A program made the position numbers and the translations under genes. Positions 1 to 7,276 of a stretch of 37,702 nt of DNA are shown here, piece by piece. Positions within the stretch are counted from its first letter, which is position 1. Every line of letters starts with the position of its first letter. This DNA is from DAOTXK01 sp034435395 (lineage in GTDB: Bacteria > Chloroflexota > Anaerolineae > Aggregatilineales > Ch27): the NCBI GenBank assembly GCA_034435395.1, contig DAOTXK010000184.1:1-37702 (forward strand), read 5' to 3'. The notes under the pieces were generated by a model, which made no database searches, had not been told where the DNA came from, and saw only the letters and a list, made by a program, of their open reading frames with translations.

Positions 1-486
1 GATCACCGGGTATGCCTTGTGCCGCAGCGCCATGATCTCGCCCTGGTCGGTGAAGGCGGTCGCTTCAAGGGCGTCAGGCAACGGCTCCTCCACTATCAGG
101 CTGTGGTAGCGTGTGGCCTCAAAAGGGCTGGGCACGCCGGTGAAAAACAGGGTTTCCTTGTGGTAGATCAGGCTGGTTTTGCCGTGCATCAGGCGCGGGG
201 CGCGAACCACCCGCCCCCCATAAGCCTGGCCGATGCACTGGTGACCCAGGCACACCCCCAGGATCGGGGTCGACTGGCCCAGCTCGGCGATCACCTCCAG
301 CGAGACTCCGCCGTCATCCGGCGTGCCGGGGCCGGGCGAGATCACCACCCGCTCCGGGGCCATGGCTTTGATCTGATCGAGCGTGATCTGGTCGTTGCGG
401 ACCACGCACAGCTCCGCCCCCAACTCGCCCATCAACTGGACCAGGTTGTAGGTGAAGCTGTCGTAATTATCGATGACGAGGATCAT
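1..486 (-). CDS. trpG: Glutamine amidotransferase subunit of anthranilate / aminodeoxychorismate synthase (partial, C-terminus off the window)
   Basis: Read on the minus strand from an ATG at 486, the frame stays open to base 1, giving 162 residues of a protein normally about 190 long. It opens MILVIDNYDSFTYNLVQ, the usual start of TrpG/PabA, followed by the oxyanion-hole region SPGPGTPDD (residues 50-58) and the nucleophile elbow GVCLGHQC with Cys79. The catalytic His-Glu pair near the C-terminus lies beyond the edge. The family releases ammonia from glutamine for the chorismate-using synthase subunit in tryptophan or folate synthesis. AGGAG lies 10 bases before the ATG. Which synthase it partners cannot be told because its neighbours are outside the window; trpG and pabA are often one bifunctional gene. 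The gene is divergent from the glycosyltransferase at 717, with about 230 bases between them. Confidence 0.93.
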   Translation of the reverse strand, partial: MILVIDNYDSFTYNLVQLMGELGAELCVVRNDQITLDQIKAMAPERVVISPGPGTPDDGGVSLEVIAELGQSTPILGVCLGHQCIGQAYGGRVVRAPRLMHGKTSLIYHKETLFFTGVPSPFEATRYHSLIVEEPLPDALEATAFTDQGEIMALRHKAYPVI

Positions 487-716
487 GGGCGGTGCGCTCC
501 TGCGACGCCGGTCATCGCTGTAAATGTACCACATTTTTTGCTAATCATAGGAAATTTGTTACACGGCGTCCAGGAATCACCCATGGAATGGCGCGCCATG
601 CCAGGATGTTCCCCATCCGGGCCTGGGACTGAGGGCCACAGGGGGGTATACTCCCCGGCTGGCTGACCCAGGGGGACAATGGAAGCCCCAGGGAATCCAT
701 GGCGGGGGGATTGTAA

Positions 717-1481
717 ATGACAAAAACCATCGTCCTGTTACCAACTTACAACGAAGCGGACAACCTGGCCGCGATGGTGACGGCGCTGCTGGCGCTGCCC
801 GTCGAAGGGTTGGAGGTGCTGGTCATCGACGACAACTCGCCGGACGGCACCGGCCAGATCGCCGATGAGCTGGCCGACGCGCACCCCGGTCGGGCGCACG
901 TCCTGCACCGCGCGCAGAAGGAGGGGTTGGGCCAGGCATATCAGGCGGGCTTCCGCCAGGCGCTGGCCATGGGCGCGGACTTCATCGTCCAGATGGACTG
1001 CGACTTCTCCCACCCGCCGGACAAACTCCCGGAGATGCTGGCCCGCGCCCGCGACCACGAGGTGGTGATCGGGTCGCGCTACACTCCCGGCGGCAGCCTG
1101 GACAGCGAATGGGGCTGGCACCGCAAGCTGCTGAGCTGGTGGGCCAACCGGGTGTACATCCGCCTGATCCTGCGCACGCGGGTGAAGGACGCCACCAGCG
1201 GCTTCCGCGCCTGGAGCCGACGGGCCTTGCAGAGCATCCCGCTGGACCGGATTCACTCCAACGGCTACATCTTCCTGGCGGAACTGGCCTATGTGGCCGA
1301 GCGGCTGGGCTACCGCATCTACGAAGTGCCGATCCACTTCGCCGAGCGCCGCCGGGGGACCAGCAAGATGAACCTGGATGTGCAGATCGAGGCCGCCTTC
1401 CGGGTATGGCAGGTGCTGTTCCGCCACCACGGCCTCACCCCGGCGGATCGGCGGCCAGCCGCCGAAGCGGAGTGCGGCTGA
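717..1481 (+). CDS. Polyprenyl-phosphate mannosyltransferase (dolichol-phosphate mannose synthase-like, GT2)
   Basis: A 254-residue family 2 glycosyltransferase of the DPM1 type, which moves mannose from GDP-mannose to a polyprenyl phosphate at the cytoplasmic face of the membrane. The N-terminal LPTYNEADNL, the nucleotide-binding VIDDNSPDGT (about residues 36-45), the metal-binding MDCDFSHPP (about 93-101) and ATSGFRAWSR (about 159-168) are all diagnostic. There is no C-terminal membrane domain, so this is the soluble, single-domain form. The ATG at 717 follows a GGGGGGA ribosome-binding site by about 6 bases. The product would feed lipid-linked glycans or protein mannosylation; the sugar specificity is inferred from the family. 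It is followed directly by a heptanucleotide repeat array. Confidence 0.9.
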   Translation: MTKTIVLLPTYNEADNLAAMVTALLALPVEGLEVLVIDDNSPDGTGQIADELADAHPGRAHVLHRAQKEGLGQAYQAGFRQALAMGADFIVQMDCDFSHPPDKLPEMLARARDHEVVIGSRYTPGGSLDSEWGWHRKLLSWWANRVYIRLILRTRVKDATSGFRAWSRRALQSIPLDRIHSNGYIFLAELAYVAERLGYRIYEVPIHFAERRRGTSKMNLDVQIEAAFRVWQVLFRHHGLTPADRRPAAEAECG

Positions 1482-1506
1482 GTCCCAGGCAACGGTCTTG
1501 GAAGTG

Positions 1507-1646
1507 GCGGCGAGCGACAAGCGGCCAGCGGCAGGCGGCCAGCGGCCAGCGACAGGCGGCCAGCGACAGGCGGCCAGCGACAAGCAGCCAGCGGCGAGCG
1601 GCCAGCGGCGAGCGACAAGCGGCCAGCGGCGAGCGACATGCGACAA
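1507..1646. repeat. Heptanucleotide tandem repeat array, 20 units
   Basis: From 1507 to 1646 the sequence splits without a break into 20 units of exactly 7 bases. Almost all are variants of GCGRCMR: GCGGCCA (7 units), GCGACAA (4), GCGGCGA (4), GCGACAG (2), and single GCGGCAG, GCAGCCA and GCGACAT. No unit is longer or shorter than 7. Positions 1-3 and 5 are nearly invariant while 4, 6 and 7 vary. The array begins 26 bases after the glycosyltransferase stop codon. It resembles in form the short heptameric repeats (STRR) known from filamentous cyanobacteria. Open frames crossing it in several directions are a consequence of the repeat lacking stops. Confidence 0.93.
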
Positions 1647-1730
1647 GCCAGACATTATAGCACAAAGGTTCTGATTTGGGCGTTAGAATCTTCATGCCTT
1701 GGGCAAGGGCCTCAGGGGAGGGCCGGACGC

Positions 1731-1764
1731 GGCGGACGTTGCTTCGCTTAGGGTCCGCCGCTAC
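1731..1764 (-). repeat. REP-like hairpin with GTAGC foot, copy 1
   Basis: On the plus strand: stem GGCGGAC (1731-1737), a 15-base loop, stem GTCCGCC (1753-1759), then GCTAC (1760-1764). Read on the minus strand this is GTAGC followed by a 7-bp stem-loop. A GTAG tetranucleotide at the foot of a hairpin is the known signature of REP elements recognised by REP-associated tyrosine transposases. The copy at 2127-2160 has the same stem, loop length and tail. Confidence 0.75.
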
Positions 1765-1842
1765 AATGAGTCTCGGACACCAAGAGTGGTGGCAGGGCAT
1801 TATGAAGGACCTGAGCCAATACAAAACCTACGGCAAGAACCA

Positions 1843-1864
1843 GGCGGATTAAATTCGCCGCTAC
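1843..1864 (-). repeat. REP-like hairpin with GTAGC foot, copy 2 (short loop)
   Basis: Stem GGCGGAT (1843-1849), three-base loop, stem ATTCGCC (1853-1859, one G-T pair), then GCTAC to 1864. It sits immediately before the transposase remnant, so it may mark the junction where the 5' part of that gene was lost. It shares the GTAGC foot but not the loop of the flanking copies. Confidence 0.6.
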
Positions 1865-1875
1865 ACCCCAAACCG

Positions 1876-2097
1876 GTTGCTCTGTCGGTGTTCGTTCAGC
1901 ACCTCAAACGCCGAACGACCGTTCAGCTGGAAAAGCGGGGGATCGAAAGCCCGGTCTGGCAGCGCGGCTTCTACGATCACATTGTGCGGCGGCAAGAGGC
2001 GCTTGCGGACATTCAGCGCTACATCCTGGCAAACCCGGTGCATGCCGGGTTGGTGGACGATGACGAGGCATACCCGTATTCGTTCGCGCCGGGCATT
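1876..2097 (+). pseudogene. Remnant of a REP-associated tyrosine transposase (RAYT, Y1/IS200-like), C-terminal part only
   Basis: About 70 residues match the C-terminal end of the small Y1/TnpA_REP transposase family: a helix containing QHLKRRTT, then VWQRGFYDHIVR and RYILANPVHAGLV. The N-terminal half, with the HUH metal-binding histidines, is absent; the frame upstream has no recognisable transposase sequence and contains a REP-like hairpin at 1843-1864. The open frame extends from 1699 to 2196 only because stops happen to be missing. REP-like hairpins lie on both sides (1731-1764 and 2127-2175), as expected for a RAYT locus. Known members move or multiply REP elements by cutting single-stranded hairpins. 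This copy is almost certainly inactive, so any mobilising enzyme would have to be elsewhere in the genome. Confidence 0.7.
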
Positions 2098-2126
2098 AAG
2101 GCATATACCGGTCCCAGGAATGTTAC

Positions 2127-2175
2127 GGCGGACGTCGCTTCGCTTACAGTCCGCCGCTACCTGGTCCGCCGCTAC
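2127..2175 (-). repeat. REP-like hairpin with GTAGC foot, copy 3 plus a duplicated arm
   Basis: Stem GGCGGAC (2127-2133), 15-base loop, GTCCGCC (2149-2155), GCTAC (2156-2160): stem and spacing identical to the copy at 1731. It is followed at once by a second GTCCGCC plus GCTAC (2164-2175), a lone right arm. Together with copy 1 it brackets about 430 bases containing the transposase remnant. Confidence 0.75.
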
Positions 2176-2248
2176 GACGCCTTCCGCGTGCGGTAGGCGC
2201 TCCGGCGACACGATGGCCTCACCCCTGCGAAGCAGAGGAAAACGAGAA

Positions 2249-3151
2249 ATGGCACACGTTTTCATCAGCTATTCGAGTATTGACCGTGACTTCGCTCTGC
2301 GGCTAAACGAGGGATTATTGAAACGGGGATTCGAGACATGGTTAGACAAGCAAGACCTCAAAGTCGGGGAACAGTGGGATATCGGCATCGAGAGTGCCAT
2401 TCCGGCATCACGAGCTTTTGTTTTCGTTGTTAGTCCGGATTCGATAAACGAAAGATGTATTGCGCGCAAGGAGCTGCATGTCGCCCACGATGCAGGCATC
2501 CGGATAATTCCGATTATTTATCGACCTTGTCGCTGGCGGTCTCAACTACTAATCAGCGACTTGCAACATCTTGACTACACTGACCCAGAGATGCCAACGT
2601 CAAACTTTGACACGCTTTTGGATGAACTCTGTAGAACATTATTGACCATCGCTGACCAACCGAATGAGGCTGAAACACAAGATGTCAATTCCGAAGCACA
2701 TCAACTTCTCCAAGCGGCTCAGAATTGGTTCGATCTTGACCTGCTCGACAATGCGCTCAATAGACTGAAATACGCTGAAAAACTGAACCCAACTAACAAT
2801 GACATTCTTGGACAGATCTTATTTCTCAAAGAGCGTGTAAACAGGCTCGTTGAGAAAAGGCGAGAAGATGAGAATTTGAGAAGACTCCAAGAAATCCGAG
2901 ATATTGAACAGAACATCTCTGAGGATTTAACCCAGTTTGCTGAGCCAGGCGTAAACGACTTCTATGGTATTGTTAAACTAGCTCTTGCCCAAGAAGCTGG
3001 GGGGGATCATAGCCAAGCAGTTCGTAATCTTTGGAGGGCCTGCAAGATTGAACCCAGAGTCAAAAGCAAATCCTGGATGACTCAGAACTTCGGCTGGTCG
3101 GAAGAACAACACAGCCTATTTGAACGTATCTTGATTGATTTGCCCGATTAG
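2249..3151 (+). CDS. TIR-domain protein with helical C-terminal region, possible NADase or defence signalling protein
   Basis: A 300-residue protein. The TIR domain spans about residues 1-130: HVFISYSSIDRDFA at the start, then GFETWLDKQDLKVGEQW, and a conserved cysteine-glutamate segment RCIARKEL in which Glu75 is at the catalytic position of NAD-cleaving TIR domains. Residues about 145-200 look like a TPR-type helical pair (NALNRLKYAEKLNP), followed by a charged, probably coiled-coil stretch (200-225) and another helical repeat. No membrane segment is seen. The open frame extends upstream, but the ATG at 2249 has AGAGGAAA before it and starts exactly at the domain. The gene is visibly AT-richer than everything around it and sits next to the REP/RAYT remnant, which suggests acquisition. 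Bacterial TIR proteins often act in anti-phage systems by NAD+ depletion, but no partner such as a Thoeris ThsA is adjacent, so the role is unproven. Confidence 0.85.
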   Translation: MAHVFISYSSIDRDFALRLNEGLLKRGFETWLDKQDLKVGEQWDIGIESAIPASRAFVFVVSPDSINERCIARKELHVAHDAGIRIIPIIYRPCRWRSQLLISDLQHLDYTDPEMPTSNFDTLLDELCRTLLTIADQPNEAETQDVNSEAHQLLQAAQNWFDLDLLDNALNRLKYAEKLNPTNNDILGQILFLKERVNRLVEKRREDENLRRLQEIRDIEQNISEDLTQFAEPGVNDFYGIVKLALAQEAGGDHSQAVRNLWRACKIEPRVKSKSWMTQNFGWSEEQHSLFERILIDLPD

Positions 3152-3159
3152 GGACGACA

Positions 3160-5124
3160 ATGACCTCCTCGCGCGACATCTACCTGCATGACATCCCGAT
3201 GGACGAGGCGTGGGCGCGCTTCACCGCCGCCCTGGATGCCGCCGGGCTGTGGGGGCCGCTGTCGGGCGAATCGGTCCCGGTGGAGGAGGCGCTGGGACGG
3301 GTCACGGCGGAGCCGGTCTGGGCGCGGGTCAGCTCGCCGCACTACCACGCCAGCGCCATGGACGGTTACGCGGTCCGGGCGCGGGACACGGTCGGGGCGA
3401 CGGAGACCGCCCCCGTCCGGCTGCAAGAAGGCCCCCCGAACCGGGTCGAACGCCCGGCGCAGGCGGTCAACACCGGGCAGCCGCTTCCCCCCTGGGCGGA
3501 CGCGGTGATCATGATCGAACACGTCCAGCCGACCGAGGGCGGCCTGCTGATCCGCGCGCCGGTCGCGCCCTGGCAGCACGTCCGCCCGATGGGGGAGGAT
3601 ATGGTGGCGACGGAGCTGGTGCTGCCCGCCAACCACGTCCTGCGCCCGGTGGACCTGGGGGCCATTGCCGGGAGCGGGCACGCGGCGGTCACGGTGCGCC
3701 GGAAGCCGCTGGTGGCCATCCTGGCGACGGGGTCGGAGCTGGTCAGGCCGGGCGAGGCCCTCCAACCGGGGCAGGTGATCGAGAGCAACAGCCTGGTGCT
3801 GGCGGCGCAGGTCGAGACGTGGGGCGGGCGGGCGCTGCGCCTGCCACCCGTGCCGGACGAGGAAGGCAAAATCCGCACGGCGGTGGCCGACGCTGTCCTG
3901 GGACACGCCGACCTGGTCCTGATTAACGCCGGGTCGTCGGCGGGCAGCGAGGATCACACGGCGGCGGTCGTGCAATCGCTGGGGGAGCTGCTGGTGCACG
4001 GCATCGCCGTCCGGCCCGGCCATCCGGTGATCATGGGCCTGCTGCGCGTGGACCGGCACACCGTCCCGGTGATCGGCGTGCCCGGCTACCCGGTCTCGGC
4101 AGCGCTGACCGGCGAGCTGTTCGTCAGGCCGCTGCTGGACCGATGGCTGGGCCGGCCGCCCGATCCCGCGCCGACCATCGAGGGCGAACTGACGCGCAAG
4201 GTGCTCAGCCCGACGGGCGACGACGAATTCCTGCGGGTGACGGTCGGCCAGGTGGGCGAGCGGGTGCTGGTCACGCCGCTGGGGCGCGGGGCGGGGGTGA
4301 TCACCTCGCTGGTGCGGGCGGACGGGCTGGTGAGGATTCCGCGCTTCAGCGAAGGGCACAACGCCGGGGACCGGGCGACTGTGCACCTCTACCGCCCGCC
4401 GCGCCAGATCGCCCACACGGCCCTGATCATCGGCAGCCATGACCTGACACTGGACCTGCTGGCGCAATTCCTGGCCGAGAGGCAGCCGGAATTCCGGCTG
4501 GTGAGCGCGCACGTGGGCAGCCTGGGCGGCCTGATCGCCCTGCGGCGCGGGCAGGCCCACCTGGCGGGCTGCCATCTGCTGGACGTGGCCACCGGCGAAT
4601 ATAACGTCAGCTGGGTGAAAAGATACGTGCCGGACCGCCCGGTGCGGCTGATCACACTGGTCGGGCGCGAGCAGGGCCTGATCCTGCCCAAAGGTAATCC
4701 CAGGGGCATCACCGGCGTCGCCGACCTGGCCCGCGAGGACGTATCCTATGTGAACCGCCAGCGCGGGGCGGGGACGCGCCTGCTGTTCGACCACCTGCTG
4801 GCCGAGGCCGGGATAGCGCCGCAGCAGGTCAGCGGCTATGATAACGAACAGATCACCCATCTGGCGGTGGCGGCGGCGGTCAGGAGCGGGCAGGCGGACG
4901 CCGGGATGGGGGTGCTGGCGGCGGCGCGGGCGCTGGAGCTGGACTTCATCCCGCTGGCGACGGAGCGCTACGACTTGGCCCTGCCGCTCGAACACGCCGA
5001 AGTCCCCCAGGTGCAGGCGACGCTCGACCTGCTGTATGACCGGGATTTCCGGGCGGCGGTGGCGGCGCTGCCCGGCTATGACGTGAGCCAGATGGGCGCG
5101 GTGGCAGCGGAAGTTACCCCCTGA
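3160..5124 (+). CDS. moeA: MoeA molybdopterin molybdotransferase fused to a C-terminal periplasmic-binding-type domain
   Basis: A 654-residue protein. Residues 1-410 are a complete MoeA, which inserts molybdate into adenylylated molybdopterin: ASAMDGYAV (65-72), NTGQPLPPWADAVIMIE (104-120), the nucleotide-binding ATGSEL (189-194), AGSSAGSED (257-265), and a beta-rich C-terminal subdomain about 340-410. Residues about 418-654 form a second domain like the substrate-binding domain of ModE/LysR-type or periplasmic binding proteins (GSHDLTLDLL, then VSYVNRQRGAGTRLLFD), without a signal peptide. The fusion is a recurring architecture in several phyla; the second domain probably binds an oxyanion or cofactor ligand, but this is inference. 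Start ATG 3160 lies 8 bases after the TIR stop, and normal high GC resumes here. Confidence 0.93.
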   Translation: MTSSRDIYLHDIPMDEAWARFTAALDAAGLWGPLSGESVPVEEALGRVTAEPVWARVSSPHYHASAMDGYAVRARDTVGATETAPVRLQEGPPNRVERPAQAVNTGQPLPPWADAVIMIEHVQPTEGGLLIRAPVAPWQHVRPMGEDMVATELVLPANHVLRPVDLGAIAGSGHAAVTVRRKPLVAILATGSELVRPGEALQPGQVIESNSLVLAAQVETWGGRALRLPPVPDEEGKIRTAVADAVLGHADLVLINAGSSAGSEDHTAAVVQSLGELLVHGIAVRPGHPVIMGLLRVDRHTVPVIGVPGYPVSAALTGELFVRPLLDRWLGRPPDPAPTIEGELTRKVLSPTGDDEFLRVTVGQVGERVLVTPLGRGAGVITSLVRADGLVRIPRFSEGHNAGDRATVHLYRPPRQIAHTALIIGSHDLTLDLLAQFLAERQPEFRLVSAHVGSLGGLIALRRGQAHLAGCHLLDVATGEYNVSWVKRYVPDRPVRLITLVGREQGLILPKGNPRGITGVADLAREDVSYVNRQRGAGTRLLFDHLLAEAGIAPQQVSGYDNEQITHLAVAAAVRSGQADAGMGVLAAARALELDFIPLATERYDLALPLEHAEVPQVQATLDLLYDRDFRAAVAALPGYDVSQMGAVAAEVTP

Positions 5125-5175
5125 GGAGCAAGGCGGCGTCATGATCCGCCCCGGCGATTAACAGGATGCTGTCCC

Positions 5176-6549
5176 TTGAAACTGACCAGCCATGTTTCCG
5201 GGCTTATCGACAGGCATCTGACCGGTTCGATGGAGGTGCGCCGGATTCTGGCCAACACCGGCTGGCTGGTCAGCGGGCAGACGATACGTATTGTCGTCGG
5301 CTTCCTGGTGAATGTGGTGGTCACCCGCTACCTGGGGCCGACGCAGTACGGGGCGCTGGCCCTGGCGATCGCCTTCGCCGCGTTGTTCGCGCCGCTGATC
5401 CGGCTGGGGCTGGACAAGATCGTCATCCGGGACCTGGTGAGCGACGCCCGGCACCGCCAGGCAATCCTGGGCACGACCTTCGCGCTCAAGCTGGCCGCCG
5501 GGGTGTTGCTGCTCCCGGTCATCGTCCTGGCCGCCATGGTGGTGTACCCCGGCGACACGCTCATGATGGGGCTGACGCTGCTGGCGTCCGCCGGCCTGAT
5601 CCTGTCGGCGTTCGACGCCATCGATTTGTGGTTCCAGGCGCAGGTCCGGTCCAAGTACACCGTCTACGCCCGCCTGGGGTCCTTCTCCCTGGTGAGCGCC
5701 GCCCGCTTGATCGGCGTGGGGCTGGGCGCACCGCTGCTGGTTTTTGCCGTGATCGGGCTGCTGGAAACCGTCGCCTACGCTGCCGGGCAGGTCATCACCA
5801 TCTACCGGGCCGGACAGCCGATACACCGCTGGCGGGTGGACGGCGCGATCGCCAGGCGGCTGCTCCGGGAAAGCTGGCCGCTGATCCTCTCCGGGCTGGC
5901 TGTGGTCCTGTACATGCGCATTGACCAGACCATGCTGGGGGCCATGCTGCCCGGCGACGCCGGCAAACGCGCCGCCGGCATCTACGCGGTGGCCGTGCAG
6001 CTCTCGGAGATGTGGTACTTCATCCCGACGGCCATCGTCAACTCGGCCTTTCCGGCGGTGGTGCAGGCCCGGCAATCCAGCCCCACGCTGTACGAAGCGC
6101 GTTTGCAACGGCTGTTTAACCTGCTGGCGCTGCTCTCCTACGCCATCGCCATCCCGATGACCTTTTTATCCGGCGTGGTGATCCGCATTTACGGCGCGGA
6201 TTACCAGGAGGCGGGTCCCATGCTGGCCATCCTGATGTGGGCGGGGCTGTGGGTCAGCCTGGGGCTGGTCCGGGAGGCGGCCATCCAGGCGGAAAGCAAA
6301 CTGGTCTACTCGATGTTGTCCACTCTCGTGGGGGCAGCGGTCAACGTGGCGGCCAACCTGGTCCTGATCCCTGCGCTGGCCGGGCTGGGCGCGGCCATCG
6401 CCACCACGGTATCCTACGGCGCGTCGGCCTATCTCACCTCCCTGCTGTTTCCGCCGCTGCGCCAGTTGGGTAGAATGCAGACGCGCGCGCTGTTATATCC
6501 CGATCCCAGGATCAAGGCTCATGGTCAACCGGAAGCCGCTCAAGAATAG
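5176..6549 (+). CDS. Polysaccharide flippase (Wzx-like, MOP superfamily)
   Basis: A 457-residue integral membrane protein with about 12-14 hydrophobic segments and the typical opening of lipid-linked oligosaccharide flippases: NTGWLVSGQ, then RYLGPTQYGALALA, then GLDKIVIRDL. Such proteins move undecaprenyl- or polyprenyl-linked glycan units across the inner membrane. The longest frame starts with TTG at 5176; an ATG at 5230 (MEVRRILANT) is a possible alternative and neither has a strong ribosome-binding site. The last 29 bases overlap the next gene, indicating co-transcription with two FkbM methyltransferases and a glycosyltransferase. The transported glycan cannot be told from sequence. Confidence 0.88.
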   Translation: MKLTSHVSGLIDRHLTGSMEVRRILANTGWLVSGQTIRIVVGFLVNVVVTRYLGPTQYGALALAIAFAALFAPLIRLGLDKIVIRDLVSDARHRQAILGTTFALKLAAGVLLLPVIVLAAMVVYPGDTLMMGLTLLASAGLILSAFDAIDLWFQAQVRSKYTVYARLGSFSLVSAARLIGVGLGAPLLVFAVIGLLETVAYAAGQVITIYRAGQPIHRWRVDGAIARRLLRESWPLILSGLAVVLYMRIDQTMLGAMLPGDAGKRAAGIYAVAVQLSEMWYFIPTAIVNSAFPAVVQARQSSPTLYEARLQRLFNLLALLSYAIAIPMTFLSGVVIRIYGADYQEAGPMLAILMWAGLWVSLGLVREAAIQAESKLVYSMLSTLVGAAVNVAANLVLIPALAGLGAAIATTVSYGASAYLTSLLFPPLRQLGRMQTRALLYPDPRIKAHGQPEAAQE

Positions 6550-7255
6550 CCTGAGGCACCTGCGACGCCGGGTGTATGAGTTCCTGGGAGACGACCGCTA
6601 TTCCAGGCCGTCGCTGCACGATCTGGATCGGAAGCTGGAGAAGTATCTGGATTTTGACGGCGGGTTCTTTGTGGAACTGGGAGCCAACGACGGCTATTCG
6701 CAAAGCAATACCTACTACTTCGAAGCCATCCGCCGCTGGCAGGGGGTTCTCATCGAGCCGATCCCCGACGCATGCACGGCAGCGGCCCGGCTGCGCCGAC
6801 GGTCGCGGGTGTTCAACTGCGCCTGCGTGTCGTTTGACTACCCCCACCCCTACGTGGAGATGACCTACGGCGGCCTGATGTCAGTGGTGAACGGCGCGCT
6901 GCGCGACCCGGCGCTGGAGGCGGCTTACACCGCCCAGGGTAGCGCCTTCGCCAACGCCGAATCCTACCGAATCCGGGTCCCGGCCCGGACCCTGACTGCT
7001 ATCCTGGACGAAGCGCAGGTCCAGCACATCGACCTGCTGTCGCTGGACGTGGAAGGCTCCGAGCTTCAGGTGCTTAAGGGGCTGGACTTCGACCGATACC
7101 GACCGACGTATATGCTGGTCGAGGCTTATTTTTTCCGCGAGGAAATCGAGGCGTTCCTCCGCGATACATACGAGGTGGTGGAACAACTGACCGGCCATGA
7201 TATTCTGTACCGGTGTAAGCAGCCACTGAACGACTCGGCAAAAACTGGCGGATGA
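6521..7255 (+). CDS. FkbM family SAM-dependent methyltransferase (first of two)
   Basis: A 244-residue methyltransferase of the FkbM family. FVELGANDGYSQSNT (about 50-64) is the SAM-binding motif I and LLSLDVEGSELQVLKGLD (about 168-185) is the hallmark FkbM segment. Family members O-methylate sugars, polyketides or glycolipids. The start ATG at 6521 lies inside the end of the flippase gene and is preceded by AGGATCAAGG. Its position in a glycan cluster suggests methylation of a surface polysaccharide sugar, which is inference. It is not a close duplicate of the next gene; similarity is confined to the family motifs. Confidence 0.88.
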   Translation: MVNRKPLKNSLRHLRRRVYEFLGDDRYSRPSLHDLDRKLEKYLDFDGGFFVELGANDGYSQSNTYYFEAIRRWQGVLIEPIPDACTAAARLRRRSRVFNCACVSFDYPHPYVEMTYGGLMSVVNGALRDPALEAAYTAQGSAFANAESYRIRVPARTLTAILDEAQVQHIDLLSLDVEGSELQVLKGLDFDRYRPTYMLVEAYFFREEIEAFLRDTYEVVEQLTGHDILYRCKQPLNDSAKTGG

Positions 7256-7276
7256 AATGGGGTGGCGGTCCCAACC

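Noticed and set aside
545..730. 61-codon minus-strand frame between trpG and the mannosyltransferase
   Set aside because: No homology or ribosome-binding site, and it overlaps the start of the glycosyltransferase.
1507..1646. Repeat array as a CRISPR
   Set aside because: Units are 7 bases with no spacers, and no cas genes are nearby.
1319..1674. Open frames encoding low-complexity WPLAARRWP-like or ATSGQRQAA-like peptides
   Set aside because: They arise only because the heptamer array has no stop codons in these frames; different frames give equally repetitive products.
3148..5142. 664-codon open frame on the minus strand opposite moeA
   Set aside because: It is the antisense shadow of moeA: arginine- and proline-rich, no domain, no ribosome-binding site. 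The same applies to the long minus frames opposite 717-1481 and 15854-17695.
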